Origin: Ruegeria sp. HKCCSA071
GTDB lineage: Bacteria; Pseudomonadota; Alphaproteobacteria; Rhodobacterales; Rhodobacteraceae
Assembly (NCBI RefSeq): GCF_017872555.1
Contig: NZ_JAEDOX010000007.1
Span: 1 to 64,000 of the forward strand
Direction: 5' to 3'
DNA: 64,000 bases
The translations under genes were made by a program, and so were the position numbers. The notes beneath the pieces are model-generated. The model was given only the letters and a program-made list of their open reading frames with translations, made no database searches and had not been told where the DNA came from. This document shows positions 49,540-58,321 of the stretch, one piece after another (the stretch's first letter is position 1; every line of letters starts with the position of its first letter).

Positions 49540-51057
49540 ATGGAAAACCTGATTGCCGGACTGGAAATGCTTGCGCGCTGGGATGTCATGCTGGCCTTGC
49601 TCGTGGGTTCAATCGGCGGCGTGATTATCGGAGCAATTCCCGGCGTCGGACCGGCTGTCGCTATTGCGATTTTGCTACCGGCGACATTCTCCCTAGATCC
49701 AATCGTTGGTCTTACGATGCTGTTGGGAATTTACGGATCGTCAATGTACGGAGGTGCTATTCCAGCAGTTCTGATCAACACGCCAGGCACGGCGGTAAAC
49801 GCCCTGACCTCGTATGATGGCTATCCGATGACAGAACGGGGTGAGGCACACCGTGCGGTATCACTCGCATATTCAGCATCGTTCTGGGGTGGCATATTTG
49901 GCATTCTGTGTCTGATCCTGCTGTCTCCGGTGCTTGCTTTAATCGCGCCAATGTTTGGTAGCCGAGAAATCTTTCTTGCCGCTTTGTTAGGCATCATTCT
50001 AGTGATCCTTGCGCATCGGGGGCAGATCTTTGCAGCAGGTTTGTTGGCGATGTTCGGAATCTTCCTGCAGACCATTGGCCTTGACGCAGTGACATACACA
50101 CAACGCTACACGTTTGGGCTATCGTTCTTATCGTCGGGGGTGAACCTTATTGTGGTGGTGTTGGGTCTCTTCGCGCTCAGCCAAGCTTTTTTTCTATTAA
50201 CAACACCCGACAGCAGCCCCGACGCCCAGCCAGTTACCGGCCGGATGGGGGCCGGTATTAAGGAACTGCTGGGCCACAAGCGCGTAGCAACTGTTGCGTC
50301 GAGCTTTGGTGTCCTGTTGGGGATGATCCCTGGCACGGGCGAGTTCACAGCCCAGTTCATGTCCTACACTTATGCGCAAAAAACTTCGAAAGATCCGGAT
50401 AGTTTCGGCAAAGGATCACCGGAAGGTCTGATTGCTTCGGAGGCGGCCAACAATGCCGTTCCAGCTGCGGCAATGATACCGCTGCTTGCGCTTGGCATTC
50501 CGGGTGAGGCGCTGACAGCGATGATGCTGTCGGTCTTTTATGTTCACAATGTTATCCCGGGACCGCAGCTGTTCCAGAACAATATTGATCTGGTCTACGG
50601 CCTCTACTTTGCGCTGATCGCTCTGAACGTCATCGTTATGGTCTTTCTGCTGTTTTCGACAAACCTTATGACCAGGATTATCCGCGTACCGACTCGCTTT
50701 CTGGGTGTGATGATCTTGTTGTTGTCCTTTGTGGGTGTCTATTCGCTCCGCAATTCACTGACCGACTGCATGATCTCGGCAGGCTTTGGCGTGTTGGGCC
50801 TTGTTCTAAAGCGACTGAATTTGCCGATTGTCCCAATCATTCTGGGCATGGTCCTTGGTGGAATCATGGAGGTAAAGCTGCGCTCGGCTCTGCCGCGGTT
50901 GAAGACGCCACTGGACATGATCGACCGACCGATTGCGGCAATAATATTCGGTCTGATCGTCATTGTTCTGGCGCTGCACTTACGGACGCTGATCAAGGAA
51001 TGGCGCGCTCATCAGCCGGAAGAAGACCACGACATGCACGACAGCCATACGAGGTAA
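49540..51057 (+). CDS. tctA: Tripartite tricarboxylate transporter large permease TctA
   Basis: The 505-residue membrane protein of normal TctA length has about 11-12 TM helices and the two family signatures: GGVIIGAIPGVGPAVAIAIL near residue 22 and the related repeat FGVLLGMIPGTGEFTAQFMS near 255, followed by EGLIASEAANNAVPAAAMIP and LGIPGEALTAMML. It is the transport subunit for the ligand bound by TctC. It is followed 4 bp later by an aldehyde dehydrogenase, so uptake and oxidation are co-expressed. Confidence 0.92.
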   Translation: MENLIAGLEMLARWDVMLALLVGSIGGVIIGAIPGVGPAVAIAILLPATFSLDPIVGLTMLLGIYGSSMYGGAIPAVLINTPGTAVNALTSYDGYPMTERGEAHRAVSLAYSASFWGGIFGILCLILLSPVLALIAPMFGSREIFLAALLGIILVILAHRGQIFAAGLLAMFGIFLQTIGLDAVTYTQRYTFGLSFLSSGVNLIVVVLGLFALSQAFFLLTTPDSSPDAQPVTGRMGAGIKELLGHKRVATVASSFGVLLGMIPGTGEFTAQFMSYTYAQKTSKDPDSFGKGSPEGLIASEAANNAVPAAAMIPLLALGIPGEALTAMMLSVFYVHNVIPGPQLFQNNIDLVYGLYFALIALNVIVMVFLLFSTNLMTRIIRVPTRFLGVMILLLSFVGVYSLRNSLTDCMISAGFGVLGLVLKRLNLPIVPIILGMVLGGIMEVKLRSALPRLKTPLDMIDRPIAAIIFGLIVIVLALHLRTLIKEWRAHQPEEDHDMHDSHTR

Positions 51058-51061
51058 CTTG

Positions 51062-52546
51062 ATGGATCAGTCCAAGATTGATGCCCTGCGGGCCCGACCG
51101 GTGGCCGCGTTTGATCACTTGATCGACGGCAGGCATGTCGCCGCTTCCGATGGTGGGCGGATGGAGATAATCTCGCCAATCGACGGGACGGCCCTGACCA
51201 CGGTAGCGGCTGGTACACCTGCCGACATGGAAGCAGCAATCGCATCAGCCCGCGCCGCTTTCGACGATGGCCGCTGGGCGGGTCAACCACCAACCGCTCG
51301 CAAGAAAGTGCTGTTGAAATGGGCCGATCTGATCGAGGTCAATGCCTTGGAACTGGCTGTCCTTGGTGTGCGCGACAATGGAACCGAAATCAGCATGGCG
51401 CTGAAGGCCGAGCCCCTCTCTGCCGCCGCGACGATCCGGTACTACGCAGAAGCCCTCGACAAGATTTATGGCGAGATCGCTCCGACGCCTGGCGACATCC
51501 TCGGCATGATCTATAAAGAGCCTGTGGGTGTCGTGGGGGCAATCATCCCTTGGAACTTTCCGCTGATGATCGGTGCGTGGAAGCTGGGACCTGCTTTGGC
51601 GGTGGGCAATTCTGTGGTCCTAAAACCGGCCGAAACCGCGTCGCTGTCGTTAATGCGGATGGCGGACCTGGCGCTAGAAGCCGGACTGCCACCCGGTGTC
51701 CTTAACGCAGTCACTGGCAAGGGCCATGTCGTAGGCGAGACATTGGGCTTGTCGATGGATGTGGATGTCCTTGTTTTTACTGGCTCGGGGATGACGGGGC
51801 GGCGGCTGATGGAATATTCAGCGCGGTCCAATTTGAAACGGGTGTATCTGGAGTTGGGCGGCAAGTCCCCCAACATAGTCTTTGCCGACGCCCCAGATCT
51901 GGATGAAGCCGCCAAGGTTACGGCCGCCGGGATCTTCCGTAATGCAGGTCAAGTTTGCGTGGCTGGGTCGCGTCTGCTGGTTGAGGATGCGATCCATGAC
52001 GATTTTGTCGCCGCTGTCGTAAAGGTGTCCGAAGCAATGCGTGTGGGTGATCCGTTGAGGATCGACACTCAAATCGGGGCTGTAAATTCAGAAGCGCAGT
52101 TGCAAGCGAACCTTGCTTTCGTTGACACCGCAACACGGGAAGGTGGGCGGGTTGTCATGGGTGGATCCCGTGTTTTGCAAGACACGGGCGGCTACTACAT
52201 GGCCCCGACAATCGTGACCGGTGTGACCCGCGACGCGACTTTGGCACAAAAGGAAGTGTTCGGTCCGGTTCTGGGCGTTATCTCGTTCGCAACAGAGGAA
52301 GAAGCAATCTCATTGGCTAATTCCACAGTTTTCGGGCTTGCCGGGGCGGCATGGACCAGCAACCTCAGCCGCGCTCACCACATGGTAAAGTCCGTTCGAA
52401 CCGGGGTCATGCATATCAACACATATGGCGGGGCCGATGGTACGGTGCCATTGGGTGGTGTAGGGCAATCCGGAAATGGATCCGATAAGTCTTTGCATGC
52501 CATCGAGAAATACGTGAATCTTAAAACCGCGTGGATAAAGCTATGA
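51062..52546 (+). CDS. NAD(P)-dependent aldehyde dehydrogenase
   Basis: The 494-residue aldehyde dehydrogenase of the non-acylating superfamily has IIPWNFPLMIGAWKLGPALA, VLVFTGSGMTGRRLMEYSAR, catalytic Glu in LELGGKSPNIVFAD near 262 and nucleophilic Cys in FRNAGQVCVAGSRLL near 296. It should oxidise an aldehyde (or semialdehyde) to the acid. Resemblance is to 4-aminobutyraldehyde/betaine-aldehyde-type members but does not fix the substrate. ATG 51062 is preceded by GAGG; TTG 51059 was rejected. It overlaps the UPF0261 gene by 4 bp. Confidence 0.9.
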   Translation: MDQSKIDALRARPVAAFDHLIDGRHVAASDGGRMEIISPIDGTALTTVAAGTPADMEAAIASARAAFDDGRWAGQPPTARKKVLLKWADLIEVNALELAVLGVRDNGTEISMALKAEPLSAAATIRYYAEALDKIYGEIAPTPGDILGMIYKEPVGVVGAIIPWNFPLMIGAWKLGPALAVGNSVVLKPAETASLSLMRMADLALEAGLPPGVLNAVTGKGHVVGETLGLSMDVDVLVFTGSGMTGRRLMEYSARSNLKRVYLELGGKSPNIVFADAPDLDEAAKVTAAGIFRNAGQVCVAGSRLLVEDAIHDDFVAAVVKVSEAMRVGDPLRIDTQIGAVNSEAQLQANLAFVDTATREGGRVVMGGSRVLQDTGGYYMAPTIVTGVTRDATLAQKEVFGPVLGVISFATEEEAISLANSTVFGLAGAAWTSNLSRAHHMVKSVRTGVMHINTYGGADGTVPLGGVGQSGNGSDKSLHAIEKYVNLKTAWIKL

Positions 52547-53778
52547 ATGACGCAAAAACAATTCTGGTCATTGGCACTTTTGACACCAAAGATGATGAGC
52601 TTGGCTTTCTTTCGGGGGTGATCTGCGACCAGGGCGGCAAAGTCCTGACGATGGATGTCTCAGTACTTGGAGACCCGTCAAAACCTACGGACTACTCGAA
52701 ACATGATGTCGCCGCAGAAGGTGGCAGCACGATACAGGCCGCTATCGATAGCGGTGATGAAAACCACGCGATGCAAATCATGGCCCGAGGTGCCAGTCTG
52801 CTGGCGGCGCGCCTTCACGCCGAAGGACAATTTGACGGCATGATTGTGCTGGGCGGTACGATGGGTACGGATCTTGCGCTGGACGTGGCCTCGGCTCTGC
52901 CACTCGGCACCCCAAAATACATCGTCTCTACGGTATCCTTTTCGCCACTGATCCCTGCCGAAAGACTAGCTGCTGACACGCAGATGATCCTCTGGGCTGG
53001 TGGGCTGTACGGTTTGAACTCGGTCTGCAAGGCCTCCCTCAGTCAGGCTGCGGGCGCTGTACTAGGTGCTGCCAAGGCGGCGCAGAGGCCAAACCCTGAC
53101 AAGCCGCTTGTTGGAATGACGTCACTTGGCACCTCTGCACTGAAATACGTGATCCCGCTGAAACCCGCGCTAGAGGCGCGCGGTTTCGAAGTGGCTGTAT
53201 TCCATGCGACCGGCATGGGCGGGCGCGCCTTTGAAAGCCTCGCAGCACAAGGAGCCTTTGCCTGTGTGTTCGATTTCTGCACGCAGGAGTTGGGCAACCA
53301 TGTCAACGGATCAAACATCTCGGCTGGTGCGGATCGATTGACAAATGCCGGGTTGACCGGAACGCCACAGATCGTATCTCCCGGGTGCTATGATCTGGTC
53401 GATGTGGTTGGCTGGCAGCCTGTTGAAACAAAGTGGGACAGTCACCTCAAGCACGCCCACAACCGCCTGATTACTTCGGTCGTTCTGCAAGCCGCCGAAA
53501 CGAAACTGGTGGCGCTGGCCCACTGTGATCAACTCACCAAGGCGAAGGGGCCCACAGCGATCATTCTGCCTGAGCATGGCCTGGGGGAGTGGGATCGCGA
53601 GGGCGCGGACCTCCATAATCCAGATGGCCTTAAGGCGTTTCTAACAGGAATTGAAGCCAACTTGCCCAAGACGGTCGAGGCACACAGGCTGGCCTGTCAT
53701 ATCAACGACAAGGCATTCTCGGACAAGGCGCTGGAGATTTTCGACGGCTGGCGGGCCGATGGGACAATCTCTGTCTAG
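52543..53778 (+). CDS. Tm-1-like ATP-binding / UPF0261 family protein
   Basis: The 411-residue protein starts MNDAKTILVIGTFDTKDDEL and has the UPF0261/Tm-1 pattern: GGKVLTMDVSVLGDP, FDGMIVLGGTMGTDLALDVA, GTPKYIVSTVSFSPLIPA, and a second half with VGMTSLGTSALKYVIP. The N-terminal half resembles the inhibitor domain of plant Tm-1. Bacterial members often sit in catabolic operons, frequently with a PEP-hydrolase-like TIM-barrel partner that is absent here; the reaction is unknown. It is co-translated with the aldehyde dehydrogenase by an ATGA overlap and is the last gene of this operon. Confidence 0.87.
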   Translation: MNDAKTILVIGTFDTKDDELGFLSGVICDQGGKVLTMDVSVLGDPSKPTDYSKHDVAAEGGSTIQAAIDSGDENHAMQIMARGASLLAARLHAEGQFDGMIVLGGTMGTDLALDVASALPLGTPKYIVSTVSFSPLIPAERLAADTQMILWAGGLYGLNSVCKASLSQAAGAVLGAAKAAQRPNPDKPLVGMTSLGTSALKYVIPLKPALEARGFEVAVFHATGMGGRAFESLAAQGAFACVFDFCTQELGNHVNGSNISAGADRLTNAGLTGTPQIVSPGCYDLVDVVGWQPVETKWDSHLKHAHNRLITSVVLQAAETKLVALAHCDQLTKAKGPTAIILPEHGLGEWDREGADLHNPDGLKAFLTGIEANLPKTVEAHRLACHINDKAFSDKALEIFDGWRADGTISV

Positions 53779-54110
53779 TTGCACGCCGACCCTTAGAAGG
53801 CCAGAAGATCGATCGGTGCGGTATCGGTGGCCAAGGTTCTAGAATGCGCCTGCGGTGGCGGAACCTGAAGGTCGCAATCCAAATCCCCACACGCGCCTGA
53901 AGGGTTTCCGTTTTCCAAACTCGGTTAATCCCTATGCGATTCAGTTGCTTGACTGCTGATCCCCTCGTCTTCGCGACTATGGGGACCAGGTCAGCAGCTT
54001 CAGATATTGGGCCGCTACACCTTCCTTCGCTTACCTGTGACAGGTGACGATCCTGCTGCAATGGACCGCAGATTATCTGCGCTGAACCCTTCCGGATCGT
54101 CTTACGAAAA
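53779..54110. other. 332-bp intergenic region with an imperfect stem, no recognised gene
   Basis: No convincing coding sequence is seen. CTGCTGA (53953-53959) and TCAGCAG (53991-53997), with CCCC (53961-53964) and GGGG (53981-53984) nested inside, could form a structured RNA or bidirectional terminator for the upstream operon. A minus-strand frame across the area has a basic, low-complexity composition with no recognisable domain. Confidence 0.3.
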
Positions 54111-54114
54111 ATTT

Positions 54115-54147
54115 AATGTCCGACATTATAGTTTATTTTGTCGGACA
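54115..54147. promoter_or_regulatory. Tandem palindromic operators AATGTCCGACATT and TGTCGGACA
   Basis: AATGTCCGACATT (54115-54127) is a perfect odd palindrome centred at 54121. TGTCGGACA (54139-54147), extended to TTGTCGGACATTAA, is a second copy centred at 54143. The 22-bp spacing puts both sites on one DNA face. The whole also reads as a 13-bp inverted repeat, TTTAATGTCCGAC / GTCGGACATTAAA. It directly precedes a FadR-type GntR gene, so autoregulation of the downstream operon is likely. Confidence 0.65.
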
Positions 54148-54190
54148 TTAAATGTATCAATGATTGGACCATGATTCGGAGCAGTGGCAC

Positions 54191-54940
54191 GTGGAAACAA
54201 GAACACCTCCACAAGAAACGGCTGAGAGTGTCGGCAATTCCCTGAAGCCGCTGCCGCCTGGCAGTAGTAGCCGGGACGTTCTGGATGCTCTCTCTGGAAT
54301 GATCGAACTGGAAGGTTTGAAAGTAGGCGATCGCCTGCCGCCAGAGATCGAAATTGCAAATCAGCTTGGGATCGGACGGGCGAAGGTTCGCGAGGCCCTG
54401 ACAAGCTGGCAGAACATGGGCATCGTTGTGCGGAACAAGAAAGCCGGGACGCGATTGGCGGCCGAGGTATCTGCCAACACGATCCACCTTCCATTCACGC
54501 TGAAGCTCGAAGCCGAAAGCCTTTTGCGGACGCACGCCGTGCGTCGGCCACTGGAAATTGAGGCAGCAAGGTTGGCAGCACTGAATTGCTCAGACTCGCA
54601 GCGGCTTTTGATTTCGGCCCGCGTTGCAGAACTCATAGCTGTTCATTCTGCGGGTGAGGACTGGCGTCAGGCAGACTACCGGTTTCACGCTTCACTGCAC
54701 GAAGCCTGCGGAAACCCATTGTTCGGGCAGCTAATCCGGCAGATTCAAGAAGCCTTTAACGAAGTATACGAAGCACCATTCGGCCAGCCGCACTTGGGTC
54801 AGGCCACAATCCCAATGCACACGCAACTTGCCGAAGCAGTCGTCGCTGGCAGAGCAGAAGAAGCCGCAAGGATTGTCGGTGAGATCATGGACATGGTCGA
54901 AGCAGAAGTCCTGGAAATCATGGAAAGTCAGAATGTCTGA
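54191..54940 (+). CDS. GntR-family transcriptional regulator (FadR/FCD subfamily)
   Basis: About 249 residues: winged helix (about 25-95: LPPEIEIANQLGIGRAKVRE, ALTSWQNMGIVVRNKKAGTR) and FCD domain (RRPLEIEAARLAALNC; DYRFHASLHEACGNPLFGQL with the metal-type His/Asp residues). Start is uncertain: GTG 54191 has GGAG upstream, while TTG 54164 would add nine residues. Tandem TGTCnGACA palindromes lie just before it. It overlaps the PLP-enzyme gene by 8 bp and so is part of the operon it probably controls. Confidence 0.85.
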   Translation: METRTPPQETAESVGNSLKPLPPGSSSRDVLDALSGMIELEGLKVGDRLPPEIEIANQLGIGRAKVREALTSWQNMGIVVRNKKAGTRLAAEVSANTIHLPFTLKLEAESLLRTHAVRRPLEIEAARLAALNCSDSQRLLISARVAELIAVHSAGEDWRQADYRFHASLHEACGNPLFGQLIRQIQEAFNEVYEAPFGQPHLGQATIPMHTQLAEAVVAGRAEEAARIVGEIMDMVEAEVLEIMESQNV

Positions 54941-56084
54941 TTACAAAGACCTTGCAACGCGTCTTGCAGCAATCTTCCCGGACGCGGCAGGTTCGGTCAC
55001 GCCGCCTATTGTTCAAACCTCACTATTCACTTTCGACAATTATCAGAGTTTTGAAGACCGGATGGCGGGAAGATCAGAAACAGCCATCTACACGCGCGTG
55101 GAAAACCCGACCGTCGCCGCGTTTGAAACGCTCATGGCTGAAGCCGAACAAGGTCAGACAGCCGTTGCATTTGCTTCCGGGATGGCCGCAATTTCTTCGA
55201 CGCTGCTGGCATTTGTCAAACCCGGTGACCGGATTGCCTGCGTCGAACATGTCTATCCGGACACATTCCGGTTTATGGAGCGCATCCTGCGCCCGTTCGG
55301 GGTGCATATCGACTATCACGTGCCGGAGCGTTTCGAAAACGACCCCGAACTGCTTGCCGATGTAACGCTAGCCTATCTGGAGAGTCCCGGTTCCGTCGTT
55401 TTTGAGGCGATGGATCTGCGCCGCGTCGCAGAGCATGCCAGACGCCACAATGTGCTGACGATGATCGATAATTCATGGGCAAGCCCGGTATTCCAACGCC
55501 CCCTCACACTGGGCATCGATATCGTCATCCACTCAGCCTCGAAATATATCTCGGGGCACTCGGACACGGTTGCGGGCGTGGTGGTTGCCTCCAAAAACCA
55601 TATCGCCCGCATCCGTGATCTGACACTTCCTTTGCTTGGTGCTAAACTGGCACCTTTTGAAGCGTTCCTGTTGACGCGCGGCCTGCGTACTTTGCATGCG
55701 CGCATGATGCAGCATCAGGCGACTGCCAACATCTTCGTCGATCGCCTGGCCACTGCTTCGCAGGTGAGGCGAGTCAACTCACCCGGGGCCAACGACGTTC
55801 CCGGGTTGACGGGGCGGTCCGGACTTATGTCGGTTGAGTTTGATGACAGTGTCGACATCGCAAAGTTTTCTGATGCTTTGAACCTATTCCGCCTCGGCGT
55901 GAGCTGGGGCGGCTTCGAAAGTCTGATTCTGCCTGCGCGCGTTGGGCTTGCTCAGGCTGGCGAACAGAACTCAATGCAGAAATTTGGGGTCTCACCCAAT
56001 CTGGTGCGCCTGAGTTTGGGGCTCGAGTCGGCAGAAGATCTATGGGCCGATTTTGCTTCGGCTCTCGCCGAAAGTACGGCTTAG
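54933..56084 (+). CDS. Cys/Met-metabolism PLP-dependent enzyme (cystathionine synthase/lyase family)
   Basis: The 383-residue protein belongs to the trans-sulfuration family: TPPIVQTSLF-like start (SVTPPIVQTSLFTFDNYQSF), YTRVENPTVAAFETLMAEAE, FASGMAAISSTLLAF, LTMIDNSWASPVFQRPL and PLP Lys204 in SASKYISGHSDTVAGV. These enzymes catalyse gamma- or beta-elimination or replacement on amino acids with sulfur or oxygen substituents. It is encoded between a GntR regulator and a sugar ABC transporter, away from methionine genes, so a catabolic elimination on an imported conjugate is plausible. Confidence 0.87.
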   Translation: MSDYKDLATRLAAIFPDAAGSVTPPIVQTSLFTFDNYQSFEDRMAGRSETAIYTRVENPTVAAFETLMAEAEQGQTAVAFASGMAAISSTLLAFVKPGDRIACVEHVYPDTFRFMERILRPFGVHIDYHVPERFENDPELLADVTLAYLESPGSVVFEAMDLRRVAEHARRHNVLTMIDNSWASPVFQRPLTLGIDIVIHSASKYISGHSDTVAGVVVASKNHIARIRDLTLPLLGAKLAPFEAFLLTRGLRTLHARMMQHQATANIFVDRLATASQVRRVNSPGANDVPGLTGRSGLMSVEFDDSVDIAKFSDALNLFRLGVSWGGFESLILPARVGLAQAGEQNSMQKFGVSPNLVRLSLGLESAEDLWADFASALAESTA

Positions 56085-56119
56085 AACTGTTCGCTCAATA
56101 AAATCAACAGGAGGAAAAC

Positions 56120-57379
56120 ATGAAAAAACTACTATCAGGAATGACGGCTGCGGCCGTGTTCATGGGTTCGGCATCTTATGCCGAGACCACACTGAAACTG
56201 GTCGAGGTTATTACGAGCCCCGAGCGTACAGAGGTGCTTCAGGGGCTGGTTGATGAATTTGAAGCCAATAATCCCGACGTCACTGTCGAGATTGTATCGC
56301 TGCCGTGGGGCAACGCGTTCGAAAAGCTGGCGACAATGGTGGCAGGTGGCGACATCCCGGATGTGGTTGAAATGCCCGATACCTGGCAGGCTCTTTATGC
56401 CGGGTCCGATCAGCTGGTCAGCCTCAAGGACCATGTTGCTGGATGGGAACACGGGGTAACGCTGACAGACAAGACCGTTGCCATGGGCAGCCAGGCGGGT
56501 GATCTCTATATGATCCCGTACGGCTTCTACCTGCGGGCGATGTTCTACAACAAAAAACTGCTGGCCGAAGCCGGTATCGACACCCCTCCGACTACGATGG
56601 AAGAGTTCAAGGCTGCCTCTGCCGCGGTGTCCGAGCTTGACGGCAAGTACGGATACTGTCTGCGCGGTGGCCCCGGTGGAACAAATGGCTGGATCATGTT
56701 CGCCGCAGCCATGAACGGCACCAACGAGTTTTTCACAAAAGACGGTGTCAGCCGCATCAACGAGCCCGGTTCAGTCGAAGGCATCCAGTTCATGATCGAC
56801 ATGTATCAGAACGGATATGCTCCCAAGGATGCCGTCAGTTGGGGCTTTAACGAGATTGTGGCTGGTTTTTATTCCGGCACCTGTGCGTTCCTCGATCAGG
56901 ACCCGGACGCACTGATCGCTATTGCCGAGCGGATGCCTGCCGAAGATTTCGCGGTCATTCCGATGCCTGTTGGACCTTCGGGCAAAGCTTTCCCGACCAT
57001 TGGGTTCGCAGGCTGGTCGATCTTCAATGCAACTGAACATGAAGACGAAGCATTTGATCTGGTTGCGGCCCTGTCGACGCCCGAAGCCAACGCCACGTGG
57101 GCAAAGCGTGTTGGCGTCATTCCGATCCACAAAGGCGCCGATCAGGATCCTCATTTCCAGACCGAGCAATTCAAAGGCTGGTTCGAAGAACTGAACGGTG
57201 AGCAATATGTGCCGACAACAATGCCAACCAACCTGGAGCAGTGGGGCTATTTTGGCAGCACACTTCTGCTGGAAACCAGTCAGGAAGCCCTGTTGGGACA
57301 GCGCAGTGCGCAGGACGTCGCGGATGAGTGGGCAGAGTTCCTCACCGACGAGCATGCCAAGTGGAAGGCAAAACAGTGA
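56120..57379 (+). CDS. Sugar-type ABC transporter substrate-binding protein
   Basis: The 419-residue periplasmic protein of the MalE/UgpB type (SBP family 1) has a signal peptide (about 1-22, ending SASYAETT) and the pattern VLQGLVDEFEANNPDVTVEI, MVAGGDIPDVVEMPDTWQAL and FYNKKLLAEAGIDTPPTTMEE. GGAGG precedes the start. Family 1 proteins bind mono- or oligosaccharides or glycerol phosphates. Its TGA overlaps the GTG start of the first permease. Confidence 0.9.
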   Translation: MKKLLSGMTAAAVFMGSASYAETTLKLVEVITSPERTEVLQGLVDEFEANNPDVTVEIVSLPWGNAFEKLATMVAGGDIPDVVEMPDTWQALYAGSDQLVSLKDHVAGWEHGVTLTDKTVAMGSQAGDLYMIPYGFYLRAMFYNKKLLAEAGIDTPPTTMEEFKAASAAVSELDGKYGYCLRGGPGGTNGWIMFAAAMNGTNEFFTKDGVSRINEPGSVEGIQFMIDMYQNGYAPKDAVSWGFNEIVAGFYSGTCAFLDQDPDALIAIAERMPAEDFAVIPMPVGPSGKAFPTIGFAGWSIFNATEHEDEAFDLVAALSTPEANATWAKRVGVIPIHKGADQDPHFQTEQFKGWFEELNGEQYVPTTMPTNLEQWGYFGSTLLLETSQEALLGQRSAQDVADEWAEFLTDEHAKWKAKQ

Positions 57380-58311
57380 TTTCGCGCATTCAGAAAACTG
57401 TCAGGCCCGGGGAAACCCGGGCACGACGCTCGCTCTACCTGCAATACATGGTCGAGCCTTTTTTCTATTTGTCGCCCGCAATTCTTTTGATCGGTGCGGT
57501 GATCATGGTTCCGCTAATCATCGGAATCTCATATTCGTTCCAATCCATTGAGCTGTTAAAGCCTTTTGCGTCTGGTTGGATCGGGTTTGAAAACTACGTT
57601 GACCTGTGGCGAGACCGCAAGTTCTGGATCGCGATGGAGAACACGCTGTTCTGGACCTTTTGGTCGATAACGTTCCAGTTTCTGCTTGGCCTTGGCCTTG
57701 CCATGCTTTTGAACACGCAGTTCTTTGGAAAGAAGCTTTTTCAGGCGCTTGTTTTCCTACCCTGGGCTGTCCCGACCTTCCTTTCCGCGCTGACTTGGGC
57801 GTGGCTTTTTAACCCTGTCATCGGCCCGCTGCCGCATTGGCTGGCCGCGCTTGGCATTCTGTCAGAGCCCTACAATATCCTTGGCGACCCCAAGCTTGCC
57901 ATGTGGGGTCCGATCACGGCAAATATCTGGTTTGGCGTGCCGTTCTTTGCGATCACGCTGCTGGCGGCTTTGCAATCAATACCCGATGAGCTTTATGAGG
58001 CCGCAGAAGTCGATGGCGCGACCCCCTGGCAGACCTTCACCAAGATCACCTTGCCGTTTCTTGCTCCGATGATCGCGATCACCGTGATGCTGCGGACAAT
58101 CTGGATCGCCAATTTTGCCGACCTGATCTATGTGATGACCGGTGGCGGGCCTGCGAATTCGACGCAAATCCTGTCGACCTATATCTTCACCACCGCTTTT
58201 CGAAAACTGGACTTCGGCTACGCGTCTACCATTGCTGTGGCGCTGCTGCTGATCCTTCTGATCTATGCCGTTATCCTGCTCTGGCTTCGCAAGAAGCTGG
58301 TCAAGATTTGA
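57376..58311 (+). CDS. Sugar ABC transporter permease (MalF-like)
   Basis: The 311-residue inner-membrane protein has about six TM helices and the EAA loop ELYEAAEVDGATPWQTFTKI near residue 210, typical of MalF/UgpA permeases. GTG 57376 overlaps the previous stop. An ATG at 57328 would lie inside the binding-protein gene. A basic N-terminal cytoplasmic segment of about 30 residues precedes the first TM helix. Confidence 0.9.
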   Translation: MISRIQKTVRPGETRARRSLYLQYMVEPFFYLSPAILLIGAVIMVPLIIGISYSFQSIELLKPFASGWIGFENYVDLWRDRKFWIAMENTLFWTFWSITFQFLLGLGLAMLLNTQFFGKKLFQALVFLPWAVPTFLSALTWAWLFNPVIGPLPHWLAALGILSEPYNILGDPKLAMWGPITANIWFGVPFFAITLLAALQSIPDELYEAAEVDGATPWQTFTKITLPFLAPMIAITVMLRTIWIANFADLIYVMTGGGPANSTQILSTYIFTTAFRKLDFGYASTIAVALLLILLIYAVILLWLRKKLVKI

Positions 58312-58321
58312 GGAGTTGGCC

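Noticed and set aside
53702-54061. 119-codon minus-strand frame
   Set aside because: Basic, low-complexity composition without a domain, overlaps the end of the UPF0261 gene, no ribosome-binding site; more likely chance or a repeat.
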